A stretch of DNA of 64,000 bases from Arthrospiribacter ruber (GTDB lineage: Bacteria; Bacteroidota; Bacteroidia; Cytophagales; Cyclobacteriaceae): NCBI RefSeq assembly GCF_019343195.1, contig NZ_RPHB01000006.1:327037-391036 (forward strand). The letters are read 5' to 3'. The position numbers and the translations under genes were made by a program. Below are positions 19,644 through 29,100 of this stretch, piece by piece (position 1 is the first letter of the stretch; each line of letters starts with the position of its first letter). The notes under the pieces were generated by a model. That model did no database searches, was not told the origin of the DNA, and was given only the letters and a program-made list of their open reading frames with translations.

Positions 19644-20513
19644 ATGTTTTTCAATGTTGAATCATTTTTAAAACAACCCTATCCTTACTATTTCAAAGGA
19701 AAAAATCTTTGGATTGTTGCTGCTGTAATATTCATTATGAGCCTTGGTTTCAACTATGTTTTCGAGCCTTTTGTAGTCTATCGACCCGAGCACAAAGTCA
19801 GCTATTTTTGGATTTCTATGATTCATTCATTGAACGCATTTATTTGCGTTTTGCTGGTGATAGGGCTAAATAACCTCAGGGTAAATGAAGATACATGGAG
19901 TTTGGTAAATGAAATCATTTTGATTTCAGCAGTTCTCCTGATGATAGGAATCAGCCAATTTTTAGTAAGAGATCTTATATATGCTAATCCTGACAATTGG
20001 TCATTCAGATATTTTTGGGAAGAGATTAGAAATACTTTTTTAGTCGGATTGCTCTTCGTCCTAATTTTGGTCCCTTTAAATTTCCTCAGATTGCTAAAAA
20101 CACATTTGAAAACTGCAAAGTCTTTCAATCTTAACCAAAGTGAGGATTCCTTTAGAAAAAGCGCCACAACCCTTCCCATAGTCACCAAGCAAAAAAGTGA
20201 TGACTTTGAATTAATCTTGGATAACCTCATCGTTGCAAAGTCAGAAGGAAATTATCTTGAGATTTATGTGGACAACGGTGACCAGGTCAATAAAGAAATC
20301 AAAAGGCTGACCTTAAAAGAATTAGACAGTCAATTGGAATCCTTTCCTCAATTTTTTAAGACACATAGATCATTTCTGGTAAATCTTCAAAAAATAATCC
20401 ATGTCAAAGGAAATGCGCAGGGCTATCAATTGGATGTAAAGGGCTATACAGGTCCAATTCCAGTATCCAGAGGAATGATTGCCGAATTTGAAAGAATCTA
20501 TAAAAAAAACTGA
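19644..20513 (+). CDS. Membrane-anchored LytTR-family transcriptional regulator
   Basis: 289 aa: four transmembrane segments (about 23-42, 50-73, 88-110, 131-152), a linker, then a LytTR DNA-binding domain at about 188-286. In the latter, AKSEGNYLEIY, LTLKELDSQL and FFKTHRSFLVNL are classic. There is no receiver domain or histidine kinase next to it. The family binds direct repeats upstream of target genes; the adjacent acyltransferase (73 nt downstream, same strand) is the obvious candidate target. Confidence 0.88.
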   Translation: MFFNVESFLKQPYPYYFKGKNLWIVAAVIFIMSLGFNYVFEPFVVYRPEHKVSYFWISMIHSLNAFICVLLVIGLNNLRVNEDTWSLVNEIILISAVLLMIGISQFLVRDLIYANPDNWSFRYFWEEIRNTFLVGLLFVLILVPLNFLRLLKTHLKTAKSFNLNQSEDSFRKSATTLPIVTKQKSDDFELILDNLIVAKSEGNYLEIYVDNGDQVNKEIKRLTLKELDSQLESFPQFFKTHRSFLVNLQKIIHVKGNAQGYQLDVKGYTGPIPVSRGMIAEFERIYKKN

Positions 20514-20585
20514 CTTTGTATTTCGTCACAAACCTTTGACATTGATCCCAAAGCTGTTTTTTGCAGCATTTCAGCATGTACTTTT

Positions 20586-21755
20586 GTGAAAAACAACAAG
20601 AAAATGCGAAGATACGATTTGGATTGGCTCAGGGTAACCGTCTTTGGTTTGCTTATATTTTATCATGTTGGGATGTTTTTTGTCCCTTGGGGATTTCATA
20701 TCAAAAACAACATCATCTATCCTGACATCCGGTGGCCCATGCTTTTCGTCAACCAATGGAGACTGCCGATTTTATTTGTTATTTCAGGGATGGGAACCTA
20801 CTATGCTTTATCCAAAAGAAACGTTTGGCAGTTTTCCGAAGAAAGGATCAAAAGACTGCTCTTGCCTTTATTGGTGGGAATGGCGCTTATAGTGCCTCCA
20901 CAAGTTTATTTTGAACGGATAGCAAATGGGCAATTTTCAGGTTCTTATTTCGATTTTTGGCCTGCCTTTGCCTTTGATGGGGTGTATCCCGAAGGCAACA
21001 TTTCTTGGCATCACCTTTGGTTTTTGCCTTACCTATTGATTTTTTCCTTGGTCCTTTTACCACTTTTCGTTTATCTGCGCAGACATCCAACATCCCCACT
21101 GCTAAAAACAATGAACACTTTGGCAAAGAAGCCTTTTGGACTTTTTTGCCTCATAATCCCACTATACTTATGGGAATCACTTTTGGAACCATTTTTCCCT
21201 TCCACACACGCACTATGGGGAGATTGGTTCAATGTGGTCAATTACCTTACCTTATTTCTTTTCGGTTTCCTACTTATCTCGGTAAAGGATTCTTTTTGGA
21301 AAACTGTATTGGAAAATAGGCGCAAGTACCTTTATGCTGGAGCTGTAGGCTTTACTCTTCTCATAGGCTTAAGGATCCTTTTTGAGGATTCCACCCTCAT
21401 TCATTTTATTGAAGCAGGATTTAAAGTATTTAATCTTTGGGCCTGGATTTTGACACTATTTGGATATGCCGCTGCCTACCTGAACAAACCTAGCAAGGTA
21501 CTCTCCTACGCCAATGAGTCAGTTTACCCATTTTACATCTTACATCAGACCATCACCATAGCCATTGGTTTTTATCTTATGGATTTGACTTGGGGGTTTT
21601 GGCCTAAATTTATCCTGATGTCTGTGGGAACATTTGCAGGTTCATGGCTTATCTATGAAATGGGCATACGAAGGTGGAGGCTGATCCGCCCCCTTTTTGG
21701 GCTGAAACCCAAAGCTGCACGGCAAACTGTACAATCCGGTAACCTCGCACCCTAA
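20586..21755 (+). CDS. Acyltransferase family 3 (OpgC/MdoC-like) membrane protein
   Basis: 389 aa with about ten transmembrane helices. The start motif RRYDLDWLRV and the following FYHVGMFFVPWG (with the catalytic-type His in helix 1) are typical of acyltransferase-3 proteins that acylate glycans or lipids across the membrane. HHLWFLPYLLIFSL near residue 140 is also family-like. An alternative start is the Met at residue 7. It probably shares a promoter region with the LytTR gene. Its stop overlaps the convergent App1 gene by 4 nt. Confidence 0.85.
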   Translation: MKNNKKMRRYDLDWLRVTVFGLLIFYHVGMFFVPWGFHIKNNIIYPDIRWPMLFVNQWRLPILFVISGMGTYYALSKRNVWQFSEERIKRLLLPLLVGMALIVPPQVYFERIANGQFSGSYFDFWPAFAFDGVYPEGNISWHHLWFLPYLLIFSLVLLPLFVYLRRHPTSPLLKTMNTLAKKPFGLFCLIIPLYLWESLLEPFFPSTHALWGDWFNVVNYLTLFLFGFLLISVKDSFWKTVLENRRKYLYAGAVGFTLLIGLRILFEDSTLIHFIEAGFKVFNLWAWILTLFGYAAAYLNKPSKVLSYANESVYPFYILHQTITIAIGFYLMDLTWGFWPKFILMSVGTFAGSWLIYEMGIRRWRLIRPLFGLKPKAARQTVQSGNLAP

Positions 21756-22894
21756 TAATTGCTGTCTTCTTCTTTCCCTTTCAAAATGACTCCCACATCG
21801 GCTTGGAGAATCCAACCCTTCTCCAAGGCCTTTTCGGCAGCTTCAATAGTATCTTTGACCAAAAGCAATTCGACCCCAAGTGTCTCCATTTCCTCGGCTA
21901 TCTTTTGAACTGATTTTTCCCTTTCAGGTGCTACATGCCTGATAAAAACTTTCTTGACCCGACCAGGAAAATCCTTGATCGCCTGCAGGTATATCTCGGG
22001 ATCTTCCTGACCAGAATCACCCACCAAGATAAACTGAAGCTGCTTCTCTACTTCGAAGATTTTTTCCACCTGCAATAGCTTATGGGCCGAATGACTGCCA
22101 GCGATAAACTGCTCTCTAGATAACCCAATATCCCTCAACATCAGTGGACCTTTGGGAATGCCATGGACATCCAAAAACTCCGTCAAAAAATCATAAATAT
22201 TCCAAGGTGAACTGGAAACATAAAAGAATGGATTGCTTTCAATTCCATCAGTACCTTTTTCCATTGCTTTATAAAATTCCGCAACACCGGAAAAGGGCAA
22301 TCTGGTATGGGCATTGCCAAGAAAAGTGGTCTTGAGCATTTCCCATAGCCTGGTAGCTCCGGTTGGGACAATGGTATCATCAATATCCGATATCACACCA
22401 TATTCTACATTTCCAGAAGGAATAAACACTTTACCTACCACCTTGACCTCCCCCTGATTTTTGACTATCCTATCCAATAGGGTAAGTTCTACCTCCTGCC
22501 ATGGCTGATTGATTTCAAACGGAGTATTGCTTTTCATATTGATTTCAAAATAACCCTCCTCATCAGTAATCACTTCCTGTTCGAGTCCCTGAAAACTTGC
22601 CTTTACTTTGACATTTGGGATTTCCCAGGACATAAACCGCTTATACATCTTTTTGAAATTCCGCCACCTGCTATCTTCCAGATTGGAAATACCTATTCCC
22701 CGATCTCTTAATACCCTTCCCAAAAGATAGATCTCCTGGCTATTCCCAAAACCTTTATAGGGTTGTATCATGACCGTTTTTACCAAGCCAGTTTTGATAC
22801 CTGTCCAAAGTTTTGCTTTGGAAAAGGTCTTTTTGATGGGATAAAGTATTGGCAATACAAACTTTTTTGAAAAACTGTTTTTACCGCTGCTCAT
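21752..22894 (-). CDS. App1-type phosphatase-domain protein (DUF2183)
   Basis: 380 aa. The HAD-like catalytic motif D170-I-D172-D-T174 (VISDIDDTIV) and FYVSSSPWNIYDFL identify the App1 phosphatidate-phosphatase catalytic domain; later FILVGDSGQEDPEIY supplies the last HAD motif. Residues 1-160 form a beta-rich N-terminal region (GYFEINM, VELTLLDR) normal for bacterial members. There is no signal peptide, so it is cytoplasmic or membrane-peripheral. Phosphatidate dephosphorylation is the family's known role; the bacterial substrate is unproven. Confidence 0.88.
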   Translation of the reverse strand: MSSGKNSFSKKFVLPILYPIKKTFSKAKLWTGIKTGLVKTVMIQPYKGFGNSQEIYLLGRVLRDRGIGISNLEDSRWRNFKKMYKRFMSWEIPNVKVKASFQGLEQEVITDEEGYFEINMKSNTPFEINQPWQEVELTLLDRIVKNQGEVKVVGKVFIPSGNVEYGVISDIDDTIVPTGATRLWEMLKTTFLGNAHTRLPFSGVAEFYKAMEKGTDGIESNPFFYVSSSPWNIYDFLTEFLDVHGIPKGPLMLRDIGLSREQFIAGSHSAHKLLQVEKIFEVEKQLQFILVGDSGQEDPEIYLQAIKDFPGRVKKVFIRHVAPEREKSVQKIAEEMETLGVELLLVKDTIEAAEKALEKGWILQADVGVILKGKEEDSNY

Positions 22895-23094
22895 TTTTAC
22901 AAAAGTTTTTTATGAAAGCTTGGAACCACTTCATAACGTATTTTTTCTCTTCCAATAAACCTAATAAATTCAATTAAGAAGGGCAAACGAAGGGGATTTA
23001 TTCAAAAAATTAAGACCCCTGAATTTTGAAGTTTATTCATTGAAAAACTATTACATTAAAACTTCATGAAATTAAGATGTGAAAGAAGAATTAA

Positions 23095-23298
23095 TTATTT
23101 TGGAGCTTTGGTTTGAATAAGCATAAAACAATAGAAAAAGTGTATGTAAGTTCCTTCTTGTTTAAAAACCACACCACCAACTCAGACATCGAATGGATAA
23201 AATCCATTTCTGAGATAGACCAGCAGATGTACAAAAAGTACCAATTGAGTGGGGAGGAAGTGGCATTTATAGAAAGTATGATCAAGCCGATGGCATAA
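23095..23298 (+). pseudogene. C-terminal remnant of a restriction-modification methylase
   Basis: The frame is open from 23,095 after a stop, and contains only a TTG (23,113) as possible start. The last ~35 residues (IEWIKSISEIDQQMYKKY then LSGEEVAFIESMIKPM) read like the extreme C-terminus of type II/IIG restriction enzymes and N6-adenine methylases from Bacteroidota, where a ..YGL..EE..FIE.. tail is common. Everything upstream of the tail is missing. The AlbA/Schlafen-type ATPase starts 10 nt later. I judge it a fragment left by deletion, not a functional small gene. Confidence 0.5.
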
Positions 23299-23307
23299 AA
23301 AGTAACC

Positions 23308-24762
23308 ATGGTCATTTCAAGATTCAATACACAAATAACACTTGAGCTTCTTCAAACGAAGCGAGAAAACCAATACTTTGAGCGAAAAGGTCTGGGAGAG
23401 AAAGATATTGCACCCACCAAGATAGCTAATGAATTGATTGGCATGCTCAATGCCGATGGAGGTGTATTGGCTTTTGGCGTTTCTAATGATGGTGAAATTC
23501 AGGATGTAAATGTCTTGGGCGAGAAGTTGAGCGATTACAGGAATTTGTATGTTGATTTCATTGAACCCCATGGCAACATCAAATTTGAAGAAGTTGAAAT
23601 TGAAGATAAGCGAATCTTCTTATACCATGTTGATCAGGACATTGAGCGGATTTTTAAGCGCAAGGATAACGAACAAATTTTCTTAAGGGTTGATGACCGA
23701 AACAAGCAACTTGACAGAGATGCGGTCAGAAATTTGGAGTATGACAAACAGATCCGAAAGTTTGAGGACGAGATAGAAGCTGAGTTTGATTTTGATGATC
23801 TTGATACAAAACTTCTAAATCGATATAAAGAAAAATTAAACTATGAGGGAGATACTTTAGAGTTACTGGTAAAGAGGCATCTGGCAGTAAGAAAAGATGG
23901 CGTTTACAAAATAAAAAAAGCGGGGGTACTACTTTTTGCCAAAGACCCTGAAAAATATATTACTTCAGCATCACTTCGCTACATTCGGTATGAAGGTACC
24001 ATAGCTCAAGTGGGTACAGAGCATAATGTTGTCAAAGATGAACGATTTGAAAATAACATCCCATGGATTATTGATCATGTAAAAAAATTCCTGAAGGCTA
24101 CATTAAAAGATTATTTCTTTTTAGATCTAGAAACAGGTCGATTTAATAAAGTACCAGAATACCCTGAAGAAGCGTGGTTGGAGGGAGTAGTAAATGCACT
24201 ATGCCACCGCTCCTACAATGTACAAGGGAATGCCATTTACATCAAGCATTTCGATGATCGCCTTGAAATCTCAAACAGTGGACCACTTCCGGCACAAGTC
24301 AATGTAGAGAATATAAGAACCGAAAGGTTTTCAAGAAATCCCAGAATTGCAAGAGCTTTAGAAGACATGGGTTTTGTAAGACAACTAAATGAAGGCGTTT
24401 CCAGAATTTACCAATCTATGGAAAAGTCGATGCTTTCAATACCTGAGTATGTAGAGAAAAATGGAAACGTTTATTTAACTCTTCGAAATAAAATAAGCAA
24501 TCATACAAAAACCATTTCAGACTCAATATTGAAAAAAATTCAAAGTAATTGGATAAGTTATAACGATACTCAAAAGAAGATCTTACAGCATCTTTTCTAT
24601 CACAATCATGCCACAATAAGTGAATTAGTAGAAGTAACAGGGATTAACGATAAAACAGTTAGACTTTATTTAAATCAGTTTATAGATAATGAAAAGGTTA
24701 TTGATCGTCTAAGTGATAAACAACGAGATAAGAATGCAAAATACGCTTTTAAGAAGTTATAG
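23308..24762 (+). CDS. AlbA_2/Schlafen-type ATP-binding protein (putative regulator or defence ATPase)
   Basis: 484 aa. Residues ~13-120 match the AlbA_2 (Schlafen-like) domain: ENQYFERKGLG, ANELIGMLNADGGVLAFGVS. The middle region with EEAWLEGVVNALCHRSY and LEISNSGPLPAQV is the GHKL-type ATPase module of this group. The last ~75 residues (HATISELVEVTGINDKTVR) form a winged helix. Such proteins occur as transcription regulators and in defence islands. It follows a restriction-methylase remnant, which favours an accessory origin. AT content is higher than in flanking core genes. Confidence 0.82.
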   Translation: MVISRFNTQITLELLQTKRENQYFERKGLGEKDIAPTKIANELIGMLNADGGVLAFGVSNDGEIQDVNVLGEKLSDYRNLYVDFIEPHGNIKFEEVEIEDKRIFLYHVDQDIERIFKRKDNEQIFLRVDDRNKQLDRDAVRNLEYDKQIRKFEDEIEAEFDFDDLDTKLLNRYKEKLNYEGDTLELLVKRHLAVRKDGVYKIKKAGVLLFAKDPEKYITSASLRYIRYEGTIAQVGTEHNVVKDERFENNIPWIIDHVKKFLKATLKDYFFLDLETGRFNKVPEYPEEAWLEGVVNALCHRSYNVQGNAIYIKHFDDRLEISNSGPLPAQVNVENIRTERFSRNPRIARALEDMGFVRQLNEGVSRIYQSMEKSMLSIPEYVEKNGNVYLTLRNKISNHTKTISDSILKKIQSNWISYNDTQKKILQHLFYHNHATISELVEVTGINDKTVRLYLNQFIDNEKVIDRLSDKQRDKNAKYAFKKL

Positions 24763-25092
24763 AGTCTAATAAGGAACATCGAAAATAATGCGTAAGACAA
24801 TGATTATCAATTGTTTTTGATAAATAAGGAACATTTACCAAGAAATAAGGAACATCAAAAATCCATGTTCGAAATTCTCAAAAACTTGGTTACATAATCA
24901 TCATTCCTATATTGATGCCGTTTGGTTAGGGTAAATTTCCAAAGTCACGTTTTGTAAATTTTGATTGCTTTGATTTCTAATCAAACTTTCAGGCTGATCC
25001 AGATCCTTGTTTAAATTGGTTAGTGGTCAAATTACAGATATCCATTAAACCAATAAGGTAAATCTCCACTCAGAGAATAGGCTCATTTTCCC
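24763..25092. other. Intergenic with three AATAAGGAACAT words and a possible lost C-terminus
   Basis: AATAAGGAACAT occurs at 24,768, 24,823 and 24,844. The second and third lie in the frame of the upstream ATPase and would encode NKEHLPRNKEHQ followed by KSMFEILKNLVT and a stop. No other gene is seen up to the rlmN promoter. Confidence 0.5.
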
Positions 25093-25100
25093 TACCTTTG
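25093..25100 (+). promoter_or_regulatory. -7 element just before rlmN
   Basis: TACCTTTG ends 4 nt before the rlmN ATG. If used, the transcript would be leaderless or nearly so. No clear -33 TTTG is seen. Confidence 0.4.
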
Positions 25101-25104
25101 CAAG

Positions 25105-26163
25105 ATGGAAAGTGCAAAAAGAGACATCAGAAAATTAAGTCTGGAGCAGTTGGAAGAGTTTTTTGTCTCTCAAGGTGATAAAAAATTCAGGGCAAAACAG
25201 GTTTATGACTGGCTGTGGAATAAATCCCTGAAAAACTTTGACGACATGAGCAATATCTCCAAAGAAACCAGAGAGATGCTCAAAGCCAACTTTTCCATCA
25301 ACCATGTCAAAGTGGACCTTATGCAGCAATCCAATGATGGTACCATCAAAAATGCCGTCAAGTTATTTGACAACAAAATTGTAGAATCAGTACTGATCCC
25401 CACCACCAAAAGAATCACCGCTTGCGTCTCTTCGCAGGTGGGTTGTAGCCTGGACTGTAATTTCTGTGCAACAGCTCGGCTGAAGCGTATGCGTAACCTG
25501 AATCCTGATGAAATTTATGATCAGGTGGTAGCCATAAAAGAAGAAGCTGAAACCTATTTCCAGAGACCTTTGACCAATATCGTCTTTATGGGGATGGGAG
25601 AACCTCTTTTGAACTACAACAATGTCATCGACGCCATAGACAAAATTACCTCTCCAGAAGGATTGGGCATGGCTCCCAGAAGGATCACGCTTTCCACAGT
25701 AGGCATTCCTAAAATGATCAAAAAAATGGCAGATGATGAAGTCCGCTTCAACTTGGCCGTTTCCCTCCATTCTGCTATCGATGAAACCAGAAGCAGGCTT
25801 ATGCCCATCAATGATGTCAACCCGCTTGAAGACCTCGCCGAAGCGCTGAAATACTGGTATCAAAAAACCAAAAGAAAAGTCACTTATGAATATGTAATCT
25901 GGGACGGAATCAACGATGACGAACGCCACGCAAAAGCCCTGGCCAAATTTTGCAAAATCATCCCTTCCAAAGTCAACATCATCCAATACAATCCCATCGA
26001 TGAAGGGGAGTTCAGACAGGCATCTCAAGAAGCAGTGGACATGTATGTAAGGATACTTGAAAGCAACGGTATAATTGCCAAAGTCAGAAAATCCAGGGGT
26101 CAGGATATTGATGCTGCCTGCGGTCAATTGGCCAATAAAAACGAAGTAGCTCAGATCATATAA
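25105..26163 (+). CDS. rlmN: Dual-specificity RNA methyltransferase RlmN
   Basis: 352 aa radical-SAM enzyme that methylates C2 of A2503 in 23S rRNA (and A37 in some tRNAs). The cluster motif is C114-x3-C118-x2-C121 (GCSLDCNFCATA), preceded by an N-terminal accessory domain (QLEEFFVSQGDKKFRAKQ). GMGEPLLNY is the family GGE-like motif. The C-terminal methyl-accepting Cys is C339 in DIDAACGQL. Both mechanistic cysteines (118 and 339) are present. Isolated gene with a promoter-like element right at the start. Confidence 0.97.
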   Translation: MESAKRDIRKLSLEQLEEFFVSQGDKKFRAKQVYDWLWNKSLKNFDDMSNISKETREMLKANFSINHVKVDLMQQSNDGTIKNAVKLFDNKIVESVLIPTTKRITACVSSQVGCSLDCNFCATARLKRMRNLNPDEIYDQVVAIKEEAETYFQRPLTNIVFMGMGEPLLNYNNVIDAIDKITSPEGLGMAPRRITLSTVGIPKMIKKMADDEVRFNLAVSLHSAIDETRSRLMPINDVNPLEDLAEALKYWYQKTKRKVTYEYVIWDGINDDERHAKALAKFCKIIPSKVNIIQYNPIDEGEFRQASQEAVDMYVRILESNGIIAKVRKSRGQDIDAACGQLANKNEVAQII

Positions 26164-26334
26164 TTCTTTTATTTACAGTAGATTAATTAGGGTATAATTC
26201 ATTTGGAATAAAAAAAGTTAAAAAATAAATTATTTTTTGAATGTATTGTATTTTTAGTTAAAATTGCAAAGCATAACTGAAAATCACAAAATGCCGTTAA
26301 GCCAGTAATTATTTTTACCTAATCCTATTGCCCA

Positions 26335-29034
26335 ATGAAAAAGTTTCTGTTCATCATTCCTATTGCCTTATTTTCCATTCTTTACTTCTTTTCATCATTT
26401 CAAAACAAACCAGGCATAGCTGAACTCAGTGAAAAAATCATTTCCATGATGGAAGTCTATGTGGATGAAATCCCAGAAGAAAAAGTTTTCCTTCATCTGG
26501 ACAGAAATTACTATGCCTCTGGAGACAATATTTGGTTTTCGGTCTACCTGACTGCAGGAAGTCCGGACATACCCTCACCACTTAGCAAGGTAGTATATGT
26601 GGATCTTTTGGATAGTGAAGGCAATCTGGTACAGCAAAAAACTGTACGGATTGAAGAAGGCCATGGGTATGGTGATATTAGACTGGATGCATTCACTAAG
26701 GAGGGCAATTATGTCATCAAAGCATATTCTTACTGGCAAAAAGGTTTTGGAGATGAGGCCTTATTCAGGTCAGATATCCAGATTCTGGACACATACAACC
26801 TCAAATTTCAACCATCTGTACAATTCGAAAAGACAGAGAACAATGACCGAATCACCTATACAGCATCAATAGTAGGCCTTGATAAAAGACTACAGGCACT
26901 TCCCTCCCAAGAAGTCTACTATAAAATAAGCAACACCAATAGCACAGCTGAGGAAGGATCATTTTTTCTGGATGAAGAGGGGAAATATGAGCTCAGTATA
27001 TTTATGGATGCCAAGGACCTCAATACGCCTACAGCACTTATACTTAGCTTTAAAGAAAATGAAGAATATAGCATTTCAAGACAATTTCTTTTGCCTTTTC
27101 CCAATAGTTCCATTGACTTACAGTTCCTGCCGGAAGGAGGAGACCTGATAGCCGGGTTCAACAACAAAGTAGCAGTTAGGGCAATCTATCCGGATGGAAG
27201 CCCCGCAACCTTATCAGGAAAAATCAATCAGGAAGGACAGGAGATAACCTTTGAAACCAATGACTCTGGGCTTGCATCATTTTCCATTAATCCGACCAGT
27301 ACAGAAGATATTCCGGTTACAGTGACTGTAGGGGAAACTTCCTTCGAAACCAACATCACAAATGTGAAAAATGAGGGAATCAATCTTGCCGTTGATTCTT
27401 CCAATGAAAAGCTGGTCAATATTCTGATCCAATCCAAAGGGTATGAAAATATCTCCCCTTCCGGAGAGGCGCTTCTGGTAGTTCATGCGAGAGGAAGGAT
27501 AGGCCACATGCAGGTAATCAACCTTTCCAATGGAGTGGGTGGTGCTAGGATAAACAAAAGTCAGCTGGTACCTGGAGTTAACCAACTTACAATTTTTGAA
27601 CCTGAAGGTACACCACTTGCTGAAAGAATGGTGTTTGTTCCTTTTGAAAATGAGTTAAAATTAAAGCTAAACGCTTCCACTAAGAGCACTAAAGCAAGAG
27701 AAAAAAATACTTGGGAAGTAAATATAGAAGGGGATGGATTTGAAGGTGGAGCTTACTCGGTGGCCATCGTGGATGCCAATGAGATGCCTTTCACTACCAG
27801 TTCCAGTATCAATTCCTACCTCAAGCTTGAATCAGAGCTTCGTGGGAAAATCCATGATGCCAAAAGCTTACTTGGACAAGACCGGAATGATGAGGGCATA
27901 GAATTGATCATGCTTACCCATGGCTGGAAGAGGTTCAATTGGAAGGACTTGTTGGCCGGGAACTTTGAAAACAAAAACTTCATTGAACAGGGGATCAATA
28001 TCACAGGAACAGTTAAACCGAAAGGTGACCGTAAAAGAGGAGTGACCGGAGGCAATATGACGGTATATTCCAAAGGTCAGTCAGAGGATTTTATTTCTTT
28101 GGAATTTGGAGAAAACGGTAAATTCATCATTGATGACATGGATTTTTCCGACACCACTTTTCTCACCATTTCAGCCAAAGACCGAAGACATAAGGAATTT
28201 GTGGACTTGGAGCTCGACCCTCCTTTATCTAAGTATTCTACTTGGGAGAATTTTGAACCCAAACTCCAAAACTTCAATATTTCCGAAGCATTGAGGTCCT
28301 ATCTCAATACCGCAGAAAAAAGAACCTCTGCAAATAGGGCTTTCGGAGATATAAATGACATTAAGCTGGATGAATTCATTATTCAATCGAAAAGATTTGA
28401 CTCCTCAGAAGAAGACATTACCAGGATTTTCGGAAAAGGAGACGCCTCTCTAAAACCTGAAGATATAGGAGGTTTTGATGGTTTTATTGATATTTTTCAA
28501 CTGTTGCAAGGAAGATTTGCAGGCGTGAGGGTAGTATCAGATCTGCAGGGTTCTGCCACTATTACCATTAGAGGTGTTGGATCCATCACAGGAGGCGGAA
28601 ATCCCATGATATTATTGGATAACACCCCCGTTGATATCAGTTTCGCGAGCACTATTCCTCCAAGCGACTTGGCTGCCATCGAAATCTTCAAATCAGCAGC
28701 TTCTCTTGCTATATTTGGAAGCGCAGCGGGAAATGGTGCGATAGCTCTTTACACCAAGAGAGGGGCAGGGATAGGGAATATCGGTGATGGAGTATTCAAC
28801 CTCCGATTTCCTGGATATTCAACAGTAAGTGAATTCTACATGCCAAAATATGACAGAGAAAATCCCACGGCACCGGATTTTAGATCAACGCTTTACTGGA
28901 ATCCAAAACTGGAATGGACGGGAAACTCCGCTAAGGTCGAATTCTTCAACAACGACATAGTAGAAAAGTATAAAATCATCATTCAGGGAATGGATAAGTT
29001 TGGAAGACTCTCCTATTACGAAGAAGAGCTTTAA
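26335..29034 (+). CDS. MG2-domain protein with TonB plug but no beta-barrel
   Basis: 899 aa. An N-terminal membrane-type signal (KKFLFIIPIALFSILYFFSS) is followed by an alpha-2-macroglobulin MG2-like domain at about 45-140 (EKVFLHLDRNYYASGD). Several beta-sandwich segments follow, then a TonB-receptor plug domain at about 690-815 (TIRGVGSITGGGNPMILLDN, AGNGAIALYTKRG). Instead of a 22-strand barrel the protein ends ~85 residues later with a short domain (LYWNPKLEW...GRLSYYEEEL). The same architecture is in the gene at 49,615-52,386. The role is unknown; an envelope surface or adaptor function is plausible. Confidence 0.82.
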   Translation: MKKFLFIIPIALFSILYFFSSFQNKPGIAELSEKIISMMEVYVDEIPEEKVFLHLDRNYYASGDNIWFSVYLTAGSPDIPSPLSKVVYVDLLDSEGNLVQQKTVRIEEGHGYGDIRLDAFTKEGNYVIKAYSYWQKGFGDEALFRSDIQILDTYNLKFQPSVQFEKTENNDRITYTASIVGLDKRLQALPSQEVYYKISNTNSTAEEGSFFLDEEGKYELSIFMDAKDLNTPTALILSFKENEEYSISRQFLLPFPNSSIDLQFLPEGGDLIAGFNNKVAVRAIYPDGSPATLSGKINQEGQEITFETNDSGLASFSINPTSTEDIPVTVTVGETSFETNITNVKNEGINLAVDSSNEKLVNILIQSKGYENISPSGEALLVVHARGRIGHMQVINLSNGVGGARINKSQLVPGVNQLTIFEPEGTPLAERMVFVPFENELKLKLNASTKSTKAREKNTWEVNIEGDGFEGGAYSVAIVDANEMPFTTSSSINSYLKLESELRGKIHDAKSLLGQDRNDEGIELIMLTHGWKRFNWKDLLAGNFENKNFIEQGINITGTVKPKGDRKRGVTGGNMTVYSKGQSEDFISLEFGENGKFIIDDMDFSDTTFLTISAKDRRHKEFVDLELDPPLSKYSTWENFEPKLQNFNISEALRSYLNTAEKRTSANRAFGDINDIKLDEFIIQSKRFDSSEEDITRIFGKGDASLKPEDIGGFDGFIDIFQLLQGRFAGVRVVSDLQGSATITIRGVGSITGGGNPMILLDNTPVDISFASTIPPSDLAAIEIFKSAASLAIFGSAAGNGAIALYTKRGAGIGNIGDGVFNLRFPGYSTVSEFYMPKYDRENPTAPDFRSTLYWNPKLEWTGNSAKVEFFNNDIVEKYKIIIQGMDKFGRLSYYEEEL

Positions 29035-29052
29035 ATAGACTTTTCAAGAATC

Positions 29053-29087
29053 AAAAGCCCCACAATTGGGGCTTTTTTTATTTCTTG
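29053..29087 (+). terminator. Terminator of the MG2/plug gene
   Basis: AAAAGCCCCA-CAAT-TGGGGCTTTT stem followed by TTTATTTC. Confidence 0.88.
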
Positions 29088-29100
29088 CTATCTTGAGCAA

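Noticed and set aside
25387..26127. 246-codon minus-strand frame opposite rlmN
   Set aside because: It lies fully antisense to a canonical RlmN and its translation is rich in Phe/His/Asp as expected for a shadow; no motif.
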